The notes: a model not told the origin generated them from the sequence alone. 55,807 nucleotides of DNA from Bacillota bacterium (GCA_023398495.1 JAEWSG010000105.1:1-55807); one strand, 5' to 3'. Counted from the stretch's first letter, positions 19,401 through 26,669 are shown. A program made the numbers and translations.

Positions 19401-19894
19401 CGTCGACATTGTGCCTCACATGGATGCGGACAAACTCGTCCACAAACTATAGGAAAAGGATTTCTTTCCTTTATGGTTCTTATGGCAGATTCATAATTAC
19501 CATTGCCTACATGACGTAGGTAAGTCTGTATGTCAATGTTTGCAGGGCAGGTCATAACGCAGGGTGCCACGCAATCGGCATTATGGTCTGAAAGTAGTTG
19601 TTCAAGACGTACTTTACGGTAGCTTTCCAGTTTAGGGCTGTTTGTACATATTACCATTCCTTCTTTAATAGGGGTCTGACAAGCTTTGACGTCTTTTTCA
19701 CCGTTCGGTCCAATTGAAACTACACACAAACCGCAGTTCCCGTTTGACCTTTCAAGCCTTATATCATAACACAGATGAGGAATATGTATATCCTCCTGAA
19801 GTAATGCCTGAAGAATGGTTAAATTGTCATACACTTCGATTTCCCGGCCGTTAACCGTTACTTTGATACGGTTTTGACTTGTTAATGTTTTCAT
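16457..19894 (-). CDS. modular [FeFe]-hydrogenase fused to a ferredoxin and GltD-like NAD(P)H module
   Basis: A 1145-residue cytosolic redox enzyme. Order: [2Fe-2S] ferredoxin domain (Cys42, 54, 57, 72); Cys-rich GltD/NuoG-type linker (CVAPCVMTCPANIDIQ, CPHPCEAQC); flavin fold (AIVGAGPSGLSAAYY); pyridine-nucleotide fold (VIVIGGGNTAIDCA); two [4Fe-4S] sites (CISCGRCIAACS, CVSCGQCVTACPCGA); and the H-cluster domain with L1 TSCCPGWVNF, L2 PCLAKKHEA and L3 MACPGGCICGAGHP. A C-terminal NuoE/thioredoxin-like remnant follows, with only CMCESC. The fusion suggests H2 production or uptake directly linked to NAD(P)H, without a separate flavoprotein subunit. L3 ends GAGHP instead of the common GGGQP. 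The ATG follows AGGTGAAAGGAA. A promoter with a dyad lies upstream. Nucleotide specificity (NADH or NADPH) cannot be read here. Confidence 0.88.
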   Translation of the reverse strand: MKTLTSQNRIKVTVNGREIEVYDNLTILQALLQEDIHIPHLCYDIRLERSNGNCGLCVVSIGPNGEKDVKACQTPIKEGMVICTNSPKLESYRKVRLEQLLSDHNADCVAPCVMTCPANIDIQTYLRHVGNGNYESAIRTIKERNPFPIVCGRVCPHPCEAQCRRNLVDSPVAINYVKRFAADWDMSQPKQWVPAKSPSTGKKIAIVGAGPSGLSAAYYSAIKGHDVTVFERQPHAGGMMRYGIPEYRLPKTTLDKEIDIIKSLGVKIMTGKSLGTHIRLEDLHKDFDAVYLAIGSWNATPMHIEGENLEGVWLGIQFLEQVTKNAEINMGENVIVIGGGNTAIDCARTALRKGAKSVKLVYRRTREEMPAEPYEVEEALHEGVEMLFLMAPTKITSEGGKKKLGCIKMTLGEPDRSGRRRPVPVEGSDLEIEADTIIGAIGQSTNTQFLYNDLPVKLNKWGDIEINGKTLQTSEINVFAGGDCVTGPATVIQAVAAGRYASDTMDNFLMKGYIKEENVDYSCSRGSMEDLPKWEFREIPKVQRAKMPSISVTERKNNFNEVELGLMEQTAREEARRCLKCGCRERYTCDLRNEATSHGIEFENPIHERPYIPIVDDHPFIIRDHNKCISCGRCIAACSEIEGPDVLTFYMKNGRQLVGTKSGLPLQETDCVSCGQCVTACPCGALDYRREKGKVMRAINNNEKTVVAFVAPAVRSLISKTFKVPFEDASPFMAGLLKKLGFDKIFDFTFAADLTIVEETTEFLTRVSNKGVMPQFTSCCPGWVNFVEKRYPEIIPHLSSCKSPQMMMGATVKNHYAKLASLDKKDLFVVSIVPCLAKKHEAARPEFAPEGIRDVDAVLTTTEMLEMVKLENIQISEVVPQEFDEPYRQVSGAGILFGASGGVAEAALRMAVEKLTGKALTDHLDFEEIRGFEGVKEATVEVDNTKVRVAVVSGLHNAEPIVEKIIQGVDVGYDLIEVMACPGGCICGAGHPVPEKIDAMEKRQQILVNIDKVSKYRKSQENPDILRLYDEFYGEANSHLAHELLHTHYTPKRGDNACNTVRKKDNSAFVVQEFTICMCESCLAKGAGELYQNLTDTMKHYKMEPFSKVKTIRLKENHGGKGVYVALNGQQIEEPLLSTLDKDTK

Positions 19895-19972
19895 TTCCTT
19901 TCACCTCAAAATACATTCGTAGACTTATAGTAAAAATTAAAATAATAGTAATTTTAATATCCACATCTATAT

Positions 19973-20001
19973 ATTATAGCGAGGTATTTCAAAATTGTCA
20001 T
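19973..20001 (-). promoter_or_regulatory. promoter of the hydrogenase gene
   Basis: On the minus strand -35 ATGACA (19996-20001) and -10 TATAAT (19973-19978) are 17 bp apart, about 80 bp before the start codon. Confidence 0.65.
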
Positions 20002-20014
20002 CGGAAATTGACAA
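19995..20014. promoter_or_regulatory. dyad overlapping the hydrogenase -35 box
   Basis: TTGTCA (19995-20000) and TGACAA (20009-20014) form an inverted repeat with an 8-bp spacer across the -35 box. It resembles the half-sites of the redox repressor Rex (TTGTTAA/TTAACAA), but both spacing and sequence differ, so the regulator is unidentified. Confidence 0.4.
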
Positions 20015-20139
20015 ATATTTAACTATTATTCGCCAAAATTTTTCATAATGTTATTGTGGAAGAGAGCAAAGGAGATTCCAGAGGCTTGGGAAGAAAGGCT
20101 CAAATAGGGTTGTAATCTATATTATAATGGAATATTTGT

Positions 20140-20171
20140 AAAGGCTGGCGGGAAATAGTCCCCCAGCCTTT
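20140..20171 (-). terminator. hairpin downstream of the 48-codon gene
   Basis: AAAGGCTGG (20140-20148) pairs with CCAGCCTTT (20163-20171), with an inner GGG/CCC stem. It follows the small minus-strand gene by 12 bp. The T tract after it is short, so termination may be weak. Confidence 0.5.
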
Positions 20172-20183
20172 CAAAAAATAAAA

Positions 20184-20330
20184 TTAAAGTCCGCTTTTGC
20201 AATTTTTACCTTTTTTCTTTTCCATTGTTGCTTTTACAGGCTCTTTATTTGCGTCTATCTGGTCATTGTAGAAAGCAGGATCACCTATTGGCTCTTTAAC
20301 TGCTTTTTTGTCTCTCATTTTTTCCCTCAT
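20184..20330 (-). CDS. small hypothetical protein, 48 residues
   Basis: An ORF with a strong ribosome site (CAGGAGGAATAGTC, GGAGGA about seven bases before the ATG at 20330) and a hairpin right after its stop. The product is very basic and hydrophilic (begins MREKMRDKKAVKEPIGDPAF, ends with a Lys-rich tail KKKGKNCKSGL). It has no membrane segment and no recognised family. It stands between the hydrogenase promoter and the chemoreceptor gene. The ribosome site, codon pattern and own hairpin argue for a real gene; a nucleic-acid or protein-binding accessory role is only a guess. Confidence 0.6.
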   Translation of the reverse strand: MREKMRDKKAVKEPIGDPAFYNDQIDANKEPVKATMEKKKGKNCKSGL

Positions 20331-20434
20331 TGACTATTCCTCCTGTGTTTAGGATTAAATAATGTTATCTTTTATATTATTTGCGTATTGAATATAAATA
20401 TGAATATTATTTGGTTTTGCACAAAAATCATAGT

Positions 20435-20461
20435 GAATCAATTTTGAAATTATGCCGAAAT
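20435..20461 (+). promoter_or_regulatory. possible sigma-D promoter of the chemoreceptor gene
   Basis: GCCGAAAT (20454-20461) resembles the sigma-D/sigma-28 -10 box (GCCGATAA). A TGAA/GAAT (20434-20438) sits near the expected 15-bp distance. The -35 match is imperfect. Chemoreceptor genes commonly belong to this regulon. Confidence 0.4.
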
Positions 20462-20627
20462 ATATAGTGCATTTACGTTAAACTTGTTTATTTAATAAAA
20501 ACATACATAAGAGCTATATATTTGTTTTGTAAGATTCTGAAATAAAAACAGGATGCTGTAAATCACCGTAAGTGTTAAAGTTTTACAATAGTGGTCTGTA
20601 ATACCATTAAAAAAGGAGTGAATGTAT

Positions 20628-22883
20628 ATGATGAAATGGATTTCAAACTTGGCAATAAGAACAAAAATATTAATGATTATAGCTTTATCAATAATTATTT
20701 TTACTGCTTACTCGGCTGTGGCTTTAATAAGCATTACATCTGTCCAGAAAGACCTGGCAAATATGCTTGACACTGTGAACTATGTGCAAAATGATGTTTT
20801 AAACGCTGACAGGGATTTGTATCAGGCGTATACAGCAGTTCAGTCGGTTCTGCTGACAAAAGAGTTGCAGGAAAGTAATCAAAACAATATTGACTTCTTT
20901 AATGATAATATCAAAACTGCAAAAGAGAGAGTTGCGAATGCAGAAACTCTGTTAAAAGAAAGCAAAGAGGACTGGGAAAATTATAAAAGCAATGCAAGTA
21001 AGCTTTCGGCCTTTGAAATTATAAAAGAAATAGACGTTGAAATAGATGATTGGGTTAAAATTTCAAACACAGTTATGGAAGATAAAAGTATGACAGAAGG
21101 CTGGGAAACATTCTTTCAAAATGCACGTGGACATTTGGATGAATTGTCAATAACAGTGGAATCAGCAATAGAAATGAATAAAGAAATTTATGCACAAAAA
21201 CAAATGAAAGCTACTGTTTTTATTCTAATTACGTTAGCAATGGTGTTAGTCGTACTCATACTGATTTCTTTAGCAATAGTCAAAAACATTTCAAGACCAC
21301 TTGCGTCAGTAGTAGCAATGATAAAGGAAATAGAGAAGGGACATCTCAAAAACAGGCTGAATCTTAACAGAAAAGATGAAATAGGACAGCTTGCAGCTAC
21401 CATGGATCATTATGCCGATGATCTTCAAAAGTATGTTGTTTTGCCAATTAACAAGATAGCGGTTGGCGATTTTGATTTTGAATTGAACATTAAGGATAGT
21501 GAGGATGAGTTGTCTCCTGCCATTATGAAAACTGTAGAATCTATAAAAGGTCTTGTCTACGAGGCTAATACTTTAACTGGTGCAGCTATTGACGGTAAGC
21601 TCAAGGTTCGTGGAAGAGCTGAAAACTTTAAGGGTTTGTATAGGGAAATAATTGAGGGGATAAATAAGACCTTAGATGCAGTAATAGATCCTATAAATGA
21701 AGCATCCGGTGTTCTTGAAGAGCTGGAAAAAGGAAATCTGCAAGTTAGCATGAATGGAAACTATAAAGGTGAACATGCAATAATAAAAGATGCACTGAAT
21801 AAAACAATCGGTAATTTAAAAGGATACATCGGTGAAATTACACAGGTATTACACCAGATGTCAGAAGGTATTATGGATATAACAATAGGTAAAGAATTTA
21901 AAGGTGATTTTGTAGAAATAAAGAACTCTCTGGATAATATATTGGACTCGTTTAATGATGTGCTCAATAAAATGGGTGATGCAGCATATCAGGTATCGGC
22001 AGGCTCAAAACAGATTGCAGATTCATCTCAAATGTTATCACAGAGCACAACAGAGCAGGCAAGTTCAGTAGAAGAGTTGTCATCAATAATGGACACAATA
22101 TCGGAGAAAACCAAAAAGAATGCAGTCAATGCTAAGGAAGCAAGTGAACTTGCTATGGCAGTAAAGGAAGATGCCGTAAACGGAAATAACCATATGAAAG
22201 ATATGTTAAAATCAATGGATGAAATAGCATCGGCGTCAACAAATATTTCGAAAATTATAAAGGTAATTGATGATATAGCCTTCCAGACCAATATTCTTGC
22301 GTTAAACGCCGCTGTTGAAGCTGCCAGAGCAGGTCAGCACGGAAAGGGCTTTGCTGTTGTAGCAGATGAAGTCAGAAGTCTGGCAGGAAGAAGCTCGCAA
22401 GCGGCGAAGGAAACCACTTCTTTAATAGAAGGAACGGTCACAAAAACGGAAAAAGGTATGACTATAGCAAAAGAAACTGCAGAGGCACTCAATAAAATAG
22501 TGGATGGTGTCAGCAAAGCAGCAAATCTTGTTTTTGAAATAGCTGATTCATCAAATGAACAGGCCACTGGAATTGCACAAGTCAATCAAGGTGTAATGCA
22601 GATTTCACAGGTTGTACAGACAAACTCTGCAACATCTGAGCAGAGTGCAGCGTCAAGTCAGGAATTGTCAAGTCAGGCAGACATGCTTAATGAAATGGTA
22701 AGCAGATTTAAAGTAAGAAAGTATAGTAAAGCAAAATCAGAATCAGAATACAAGCTGATAGATGCTGATATTGTTGGTTATTTACAAGAGGCTGATAAAA
22801 AAAGCAAGCCGGTTTCAAAAAAGAAAGCACTCAATAGCAAAAAGAACATCTCTTTAGACGCTATGGATTTCGGCAAGTATTAG
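20628..22883 (+). CDS. methyl-accepting chemotaxis protein
   Basis: A 751-residue chemoreceptor. The start is set at 20628 (AAGGAG nine bases upstream); ATGs at 20622 and 20631 are alternatives. The N-terminal transmembrane helix (about 13-33) is followed by a helical periplasmic-side sensor of the four-helix-bundle type (about 34-190), a second transmembrane helix (about 191-215) and a HAMP domain (RPLASVVAMIKEIEKGHLKNR). Further HAMP-like linker repeats follow (LQVSMNGNYKGEHAIIKDALNKT, MDITIGKEFKGDFVEIKNSLDN). The signalling tip reads IDDIAFQTNILALNAAVEAA, followed by VADEVRSLAGRS. It transmits ligand binding to CheA/CheW. The repeated HAMP-like segments make the cytoplasmic linker longer than usual. 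No other che gene is adjacent. Confidence 0.93.
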   Translation: MMKWISNLAIRTKILMIIALSIIIFTAYSAVALISITSVQKDLANMLDTVNYVQNDVLNADRDLYQAYTAVQSVLLTKELQESNQNNIDFFNDNIKTAKERVANAETLLKESKEDWENYKSNASKLSAFEIIKEIDVEIDDWVKISNTVMEDKSMTEGWETFFQNARGHLDELSITVESAIEMNKEIYAQKQMKATVFILITLAMVLVVLILISLAIVKNISRPLASVVAMIKEIEKGHLKNRLNLNRKDEIGQLAATMDHYADDLQKYVVLPINKIAVGDFDFELNIKDSEDELSPAIMKTVESIKGLVYEANTLTGAAIDGKLKVRGRAENFKGLYREIIEGINKTLDAVIDPINEASGVLEELEKGNLQVSMNGNYKGEHAIIKDALNKTIGNLKGYIGEITQVLHQMSEGIMDITIGKEFKGDFVEIKNSLDNILDSFNDVLNKMGDAAYQVSAGSKQIADSSQMLSQSTTEQASSVEELSSIMDTISEKTKKNAVNAKEASELAMAVKEDAVNGNNHMKDMLKSMDEIASASTNISKIIKVIDDIAFQTNILALNAAVEAARAGQHGKGFAVVADEVRSLAGRSSQAAKETTSLIEGTVTKTEKGMTIAKETAEALNKIVDGVSKAANLVFEIADSSNEQATGIAQVNQGVMQISQVVQTNSATSEQSAASSQELSSQADMLNEMVSRFKVRKYSKAKSESEYKLIDADIVGYLQEADKKSKPVSKKKALNSKKNISLDAMDFGKY

Positions 22884-22938
22884 AATAGGTTGCATAGGCG
22901 AGGATATATTACAAAAACATTACATTTCCATTTTTTTG

Positions 22939-22968
22939 TTGACGTGGTAATTATGGATGTGTTATTAT
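22939..22968 (+). promoter_or_regulatory. promoter upstream of the 50-codon gene
   Basis: TTGACG (22939-22944) and TATTAT (22963-22968) are spaced 18 bp. A second, extended -10 (TGTTATAAT, ending at 23036) lies closer to the gene. Confidence 0.5.
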
Positions 22969-23059
22969 ATAAGTGTTATGCTTAGAAAAGTGTTGCTGCG
23001 TTGGTAATAAGTGATTGTCAAAATTTTTGTTATAATGATTATTTGAAAGGAGGATTACC

Positions 23060-23212
23060 ATGTATTGTTTTAGACACTGCGAACAAAGAAAAATGAATAT
23101 TACACTAAAATTATCAGTCAAACAAAGTATGGATTCCAGTTGCGTACATTGGATTAATCCTCTGTTTTATAAATGTGATGAAACATTAGACCCGTATAAT
23201 ATTTCATGGTGA
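23060..23212 (+). CDS. small hypothetical protein, 50 residues
   Basis: The ORF begins at an ATG seven bases after a perfect AAAGGAGG and is bracketed by promoter-like boxes upstream and a strong terminator downstream. The product begins MYCFRHCEQRKMNITLKLSV and has four Cys (positions 3, 7, 30, 41) and several His/Trp, which could suggest metal binding or a short secreted peptide. It has no signal peptide or membrane helix. No family recognised. Confidence 0.55.
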   Translation: MYCFRHCEQRKMNITLKLSVKQSMDSSCVHWINPLFYKCDETLDPYNISW

Positions 23213-23246
23213 TGGGGTTTTTATTAAAATGCATTTACAAAAATAG

Positions 23247-23285
23247 AGTGGTTAAATCCAATTAGTGGATTTAACCACTTTTTAT
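23247..23285 (+). terminator. rho-independent terminator
   Basis: A 14-bp perfect stem (AGTGGTTAAATCCA at 23247-23260, TGGATTTAACCACT at 23266-23279) with a 5-base loop, followed by TTTTATTTT. Confidence 0.9.
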
Positions 23286-23388
23286 TTTGGCGATGTAAAA
23301 TCTTTATCCAGTTCAATATAATTGCAGTGAAATGAAAGAAACGCAAGCGATGCTTCAATAAAATAAAGTTAAAAGTTGGTGAGAAAAA

Positions 23389-23904
23389 ATGAGATTTTTT
23401 AATTCCATGCAAAAGAATATGAGTTTTGCAGATGTTGTAGCAAGTATTCGGTACTTTATTAAAGCAAATCCTGACTGTCAGTACAGGATAGCTGTTGGAA
23501 CCGATTCACAGGTAAAGGGAAGATATACTTGTTTTGCGACAGGAATTCATGTACACAGATTAGGGCAGGGAGCTTGGTGCTGTGTGAGTAAAACAATTGA
23601 GAATAAGCAATACAAAAACCTTAAGGAAAAGATATCGAAAGAGACTTTGATGACCTATGAAATGGTATATATGCTCAATGATCAGCTAATGGATGCCTTG
23701 TATGATTTTACTTTTAAATATAAAAACTTTGATTGTAAGCTTGAAGCTCATATTGATGTAGGTACAAAAGGAGAAACAAGAAAACTCATCAGGGAAATGG
23801 TGGGGTATTTTGAAGGTATCGGCATTGACGCAAAAATAAAACCTGATTCATTTGTTGCAAGCAGCTATGCAAACAGATATAGCAAAAAATTCAGAGTTGG
23901 CTGA
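23389..23904 (+). CDS. YkuK family RNase H-like protein
   Basis: A 171-residue protein of the YkuK/DUF458 family, predicted to adopt an RNase H-like fold. Characteristic pieces are the opening MSFADVVASIRYFIKANPD, the acidic strand RIAVGTDSQVKG (Asp about 44), LEAHIDVGTKGETRKLIREM (Asp about 124), and the C-terminal IKPDSFVASSYANRYSKK. These acidic residues could bind metal as in RNase H. The molecular role is not established in the family. GGTGAG lies seven bases before the ATG. The next ORF starts 14 bp downstream, so the two are probably cotranscribed, ending at the terminator at 24199. Confidence 0.85.
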   Translation: MRFFNSMQKNMSFADVVASIRYFIKANPDCQYRIAVGTDSQVKGRYTCFATGIHVHRLGQGAWCCVSKTIENKQYKNLKEKISKETLMTYEMVYMLNDQLMDALYDFTFKYKNFDCKLEAHIDVGTKGETRKLIREMVGYFEGIGIDAKIKPDSFVASSYANRYSKKFRVG

Positions 23905-23918
23905 AAGGGTGATAGCAA

Positions 23919-24176
23919 ATGTATGTTTTAAGAGTAACCCCTGTTCGAAATGTATTGATTGGAAAGCGTTGTTTTAAGAGCGAAAGGCCGGATATGTTTT
24001 TTAACAAGATCGTAGAAGCAGGTTCAAAGGTAGAAGTATATGATGTTTCTGACAGAAAGATTAAGACCTTGAATATATCTGAAATAAACAAAAGAAATCA
24101 CAGAATGATAATAAACGAAAAGAAGTATTTTATCTGCTCGATAAGCGATGCAGGTGAAAAAAGAAAAGCTATTTAA
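23919..24176 (+). CDS. small hypothetical protein downstream of ykuK
   Basis: An 85-residue soluble protein beginning MYVLRVTPVRNVLIGKRCFK. It is basic, with predicted beta strands (KVEVYDVSDRKIKTLNISEI, RMIINEKKYFICSI). GGGTGATAG lies just before the ATG. The 14-bp gap from the YkuK-family gene and the shared terminator imply one transcription unit. No family recognised. Confidence 0.65.
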   Translation: MYVLRVTPVRNVLIGKRCFKSERPDMFFNKIVEAGSKVEVYDVSDRKIKTLNISEINKRNHRMIINEKKYFICSISDAGEKRKAI

Positions 24177-24198
24177 GTTATATTTTCAGAATTCCTAA

Positions 24199-24233
24199 AT
24201 GGAGCAGGAGAACTATTACCTGCTCCATTTTCA
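24199..24233 (+). terminator. terminator of the ykuK unit
   Basis: ATGGAGCAGG (24199-24208) pairs with CCTGCTCCAT (24219-24228), followed by TTTTC. Confidence 0.8.
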
Positions 24234-24265
24234 TCGCGTTCAATATAGATGTTTTTCTCAATTAG

Positions 24266-24295
24266 TTTTACAAAGGGGAGCATCTAATGTAAAAT
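24266..24295 (+). promoter_or_regulatory. promoter with overlapping BlaI-type operator
   Basis: TTTACA (24267-24272) and TAAAAT (24290-24295) are spaced exactly 17 bp. The inverted repeat TTTTACA (24266-24272) / TGTAAAA (24288-24294) covers both boxes. BlaI/MecI proteins bind TACA/TGTA dyads, so autoregulation by the next gene is likely, though the 15-bp spacer is wider than in classic operators. Confidence 0.6.
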
Positions 24296-24347
24296 AATTT
24301 ATAGAATGAAGAATTTATATTACCTCAATTATCTGGAGTGGATTATT

Positions 24348-24713
24348 ATGGAATATATAAAGTTGTTTGACAGCGAGTTGAAGCTGATGGAGTATGTATG
24401 GAGTAGTGCTCCTATAACTGCAAAGGAGCTGGCCATTATTGCAGATAAAGAAATTGGTTGGAATAAGAATACAACTTACACTGTGCTAAAAAAGCTTGTT
24501 GATAAGGGAGCGGTAAGGAGAAAAGAACCTAATTTCACTTGTTATCCCATCGTAAGTAAGGAACAGGTTCAGCAGGCAGAAACGGACAACCTTATAAATA
24601 AGTTGTTTAATGGTTCCAAAAAAGCTTTTTTTGCAGCCTTTGTAGGCAGAGAAAATTTAAGTGCCAGCGAGATTGAAGAAATTAAGAGAATTATTGAGAA
24701 AAGTGGTGAGTGA
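24348..24713 (+). CDS. BlaI/MecI/CopY family transcriptional repressor
   Basis: A 121-residue winged-helix repressor: FDSELKLMEYVWSSAPITAKEL (helix 1-2), GWNKNTTYTVLKKLVDKGAV (recognition helix and wing), then a C-terminal dimerisation helix. The ATG at 24348 is favoured over 24306 because GGAG lies nine bases upstream and family members start just before the conserved LKLMEYVW. It overlaps the M56 peptidase gene, the classic BlaI-BlaR1 arrangement in which the peptidase triggers repressor loss. No beta-lactamase or penicillin-binding protein gene is nearby, so the regulon is something else. Confidence 0.88.
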   Translation: MEYIKLFDSELKLMEYVWSSAPITAKELAIIADKEIGWNKNTTYTVLKKLVDKGAVRRKEPNFTCYPIVSKEQVQQAETDNLINKLFNGSKKAFFAAFVGRENLSASEIEEIKRIIEKSGE

Positions 24714-25644
24714 TGTGATTGCTACAGCATTCTACTTTTTATTAAATATGAGTATTGCTGCTACCCTTGTAGGCATGATAATCGCATCGCTTCGCATTAT
24801 AAAAAGAATTCCGAGGAATATAGTATATGTCTTGTGGAGTCTTGTTTTTATACGTCTTGTTATCCCCTTTGCTGTTCCGAGCAAAGCCAGTGCTCTGATT
24901 TTTTTTGGACGGCTGATAAAGAAAATAGTAAAAGTGCCTGTGTTGGGGCGGGATAATTTACATGTATCAATGTCAAATTATGTGGGTGCTGCAGAAGAAT
25001 ATTTTCCGATTACCTATAGGAATGATAACCTTAAAGCAGTTTTTGAAGGAGCATCTTTTATTTGGATTGCAGGAGTAGGAATAGCTATCCTCGGAGTTAT
25101 TATTCTCTACAAGGTATCAAGGAATGAGCTTGGAAGGGCGTGGAAGCTTAGCGATAACATCTATGTCAGCAGCAAGGTGGAATCTCCTATAGTATTCGGT
25201 ATTTTCAGGCAGAGGGTCATTATTCCTTCGGGTATTGATGAAGAATCTCCTGAGTTAAAATTTATATTATTGCATGAACAGGTTCATATGAAACGACATG
25301 ACAATTTTATCCGGTTGCTTGCTATATTTACCGCATGTCTTCATTGGTTTAACCCTTTTATATGGATGTTTTTAAGGCTTTTTCTCGATGATATGGAAAT
25401 TTCGTGTGACTTAAAGGCTACCGCAAGGCTTCATGCCGAGGAGAAAAAGAAATACGCACAGGCACTTGTAAATATGAGTTCCGTGCAAAAAGTATTTTTG
25501 TCTGCAGCTTTCGGCAAGAATATTGTAAAGACCAGAGTAATAAACATTTTAAACTATAAGAGGATTTCATTATTTGCAACAGTCGTTCTTACGTTTTTTG
25601 TTCTTGCAATAGTTGTTGCACTCATAACAAATCCTGTATTATAA
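24706..25644 (+). CDS. M56 family membrane metallopeptidase, BlaR1-like without sensor domain
   Basis: About 312 residues. Transmembrane helices lie near the N-terminus (AFYFLLNMSIAATLVGMIIASL), at about 45-60 and 120-140, and at the very C-terminus (FATVVLTFFVLAIVVALI). The zinc motif HEQVH (LLHEQVHMKRHDN) and downstream DDMEISCD match the M56 catalytic core. Full BlaR1 proteins have about 250 more residues with a penicillin-binding sensor; this one ends after the last helix. The start is uncertain: GTG at 24703, 24706 or 24715 all overlap or abut the repressor stop, which indicates translational coupling. A repeat of family 1 follows about 20 bp downstream. Confidence 0.8.
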   Translation: MSDVIATAFYFLLNMSIAATLVGMIIASLRIIKRIPRNIVYVLWSLVFIRLVIPFAVPSKASALIFFGRLIKKIVKVPVLGRDNLHVSMSNYVGAAEEYFPITYRNDNLKAVFEGASFIWIAGVGIAILGVIILYKVSRNELGRAWKLSDNIYVSSKVESPIVFGIFRQRVIIPSGIDEESPELKFILLHEQVHMKRHDNFIRLLAIFTACLHWFNPFIWMFLRLFLDDMEISCDLKATARLHAEEKKKYAQALVNMSSVQKVFLSAAFGKNIVKTRVINILNYKRISLFATVVLTFFVLAIVVALITNPVL

Positions 25645-25661
25645 TTTTGTCTTGTAAGTTC

Positions 25662-25760
25662 AGGTATGGCTAAAATATAAGTTCCAACTCTGGATAACGA
25701 AAAAGTTGATTTAATAACATTTTCAAAATATGAGAATAGGAAGTTGTTTTTTCGTTATCC
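25662..25760 (+). repeat. repeat family 1, copy A, with inverted tail
   Basis: Core AGGTATGGCTAAAATATAAG...TCTGGATAACGAAAAA (25662-25705) matches copies at 28052, 30974 and 44537. In this copy GGATAACGAAAAA (25692-25704) is also present inverted (TTTTTCGTTATCC, 25748-25760), so the RNA could form a long hairpin after the M56 gene. Confidence 0.75.
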
Positions 25761-25821
25761 TTGGTTATGAGGCACGAGATTTAAAAAATATAAAAATGTA
25801 CTTTAAAAAAGGTGTTGGAGA

Positions 25822-26619
25822 ATGATAAAACTAATAGCTACCGATGTAGATGGAACATTATTAAATGGTGACGCAGAAATTCCAGATGGATTTCATGAAT
25901 TGATCAGGCGACTTGAAAACAAAGGTGTCTATTTTGCAATAGCAAGCGGGCGCCAGTACCAAAAACTAATTAACGATTTTTTTCCTTTGAAGGGTAAGCT
26001 TGTTTTTATAGCAGAAAATGGTGCACTTGTTATGCATCATGGGAAAGAGCTTTTTTTTCGTGCATTTGAAAGACAAAAGGTTGAAGGAATAATCAAAGAT
26101 ATAAGAAATGCCGGAGATCGTGATATCGTACTTTGTGGTAAAAAAAGTGCGTATGTTGAAACAACTAATCCTGAATTTGAAGCTGAAGTGAGAAAATACT
26201 ATATAAACTGTGAGCATGTTCAGGATCTGTTGTGTGTTGATGATGATATACTTAAGGTTGCACTTTACGATTATGTATCTGCTCAGGATAATTCGTTCGA
26301 GATGTTTAACAATAAATGGGGGCGGGAAGTAAATGTTATTGTTTCAGGAAAACATTGGATGGACTTTGGAAGGCTGGATGTGGATAAGGGGGTTGCAATA
26401 AAAAAATTACAGGCTGCACTCCATGTAAATTATAAGGCTACAATGGTTTTCGGCGATTACTTTAATGATGTTCCCATGATGGAAGCTGCATATTATAGTT
26501 ATGCTATGAAGAATGCTCCAGAAGGTGTTAGAGCCAGAGCACGTTTTGAGGCTCCGTCAAATATTGATGAGGGAGTACTAAAGGTTATATGTAAAGCGGA
26601 AGATGAAGGCCTGATATAG
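25822..26619 (+). CDS. Cof-type HAD family hydrolase
   Basis: A 265-residue phosphatase. HAD motif I is DVDGTLL (Asp8, Asp10), motif II is the Ser in IASGRQ, motif III is the conserved Lys before GVAIKKLQ, and motif IV is FGDYFNDVPMM. The C2B cap lies between motifs II and III, as in Cof/YidA-type sugar-phosphate or flavin-nucleotide phosphatases. It is cytosolic. GGTGTTGGAG precedes the ATG. The substrate cannot be read from sequence. It is not obviously operonic with its neighbours: the repeat copy separates it from the M56 gene and a sigma-D promoter follows. Confidence 0.88.
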   Translation: MIKLIATDVDGTLLNGDAEIPDGFHELIRRLENKGVYFAIASGRQYQKLINDFFPLKGKLVFIAENGALVMHHGKELFFRAFERQKVEGIIKDIRNAGDRDIVLCGKKSAYVETTNPEFEAEVRKYYINCEHVQDLLCVDDDILKVALYDYVSAQDNSFEMFNNKWGREVNVIVSGKHWMDFGRLDVDKGVAIKKLQAALHVNYKATMVFGDYFNDVPMMEAAYYSYAMKNAPEGVRARARFEAPSNIDEGVLKVICKAEDEGLI

Positions 26620-26642
26620 GATAAATGTTTAAATTTATGTAG

Positions 26643-26669
26643 TAAAAATTTTAAATAATTAGCCGATAA
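26643..26669 (+). promoter_or_regulatory. sigma-D (sigma-28, motility) promoter
   Basis: TAAA (26643-26646), a 15-bp spacer, and GCCGATAA (26662-26669) match the flagellar sigma factor consensus perfectly. It lies about 180 bp upstream of the EF-hand-like protein gene. Confidence 0.8.

Noticed and set aside
20048..20107. Short + strand ORF (19 codons) before the 48-codon gene
   Set aside because: Too short, no good ribosome site, and it overlaps the hydrogenase upstream region on the other strand.
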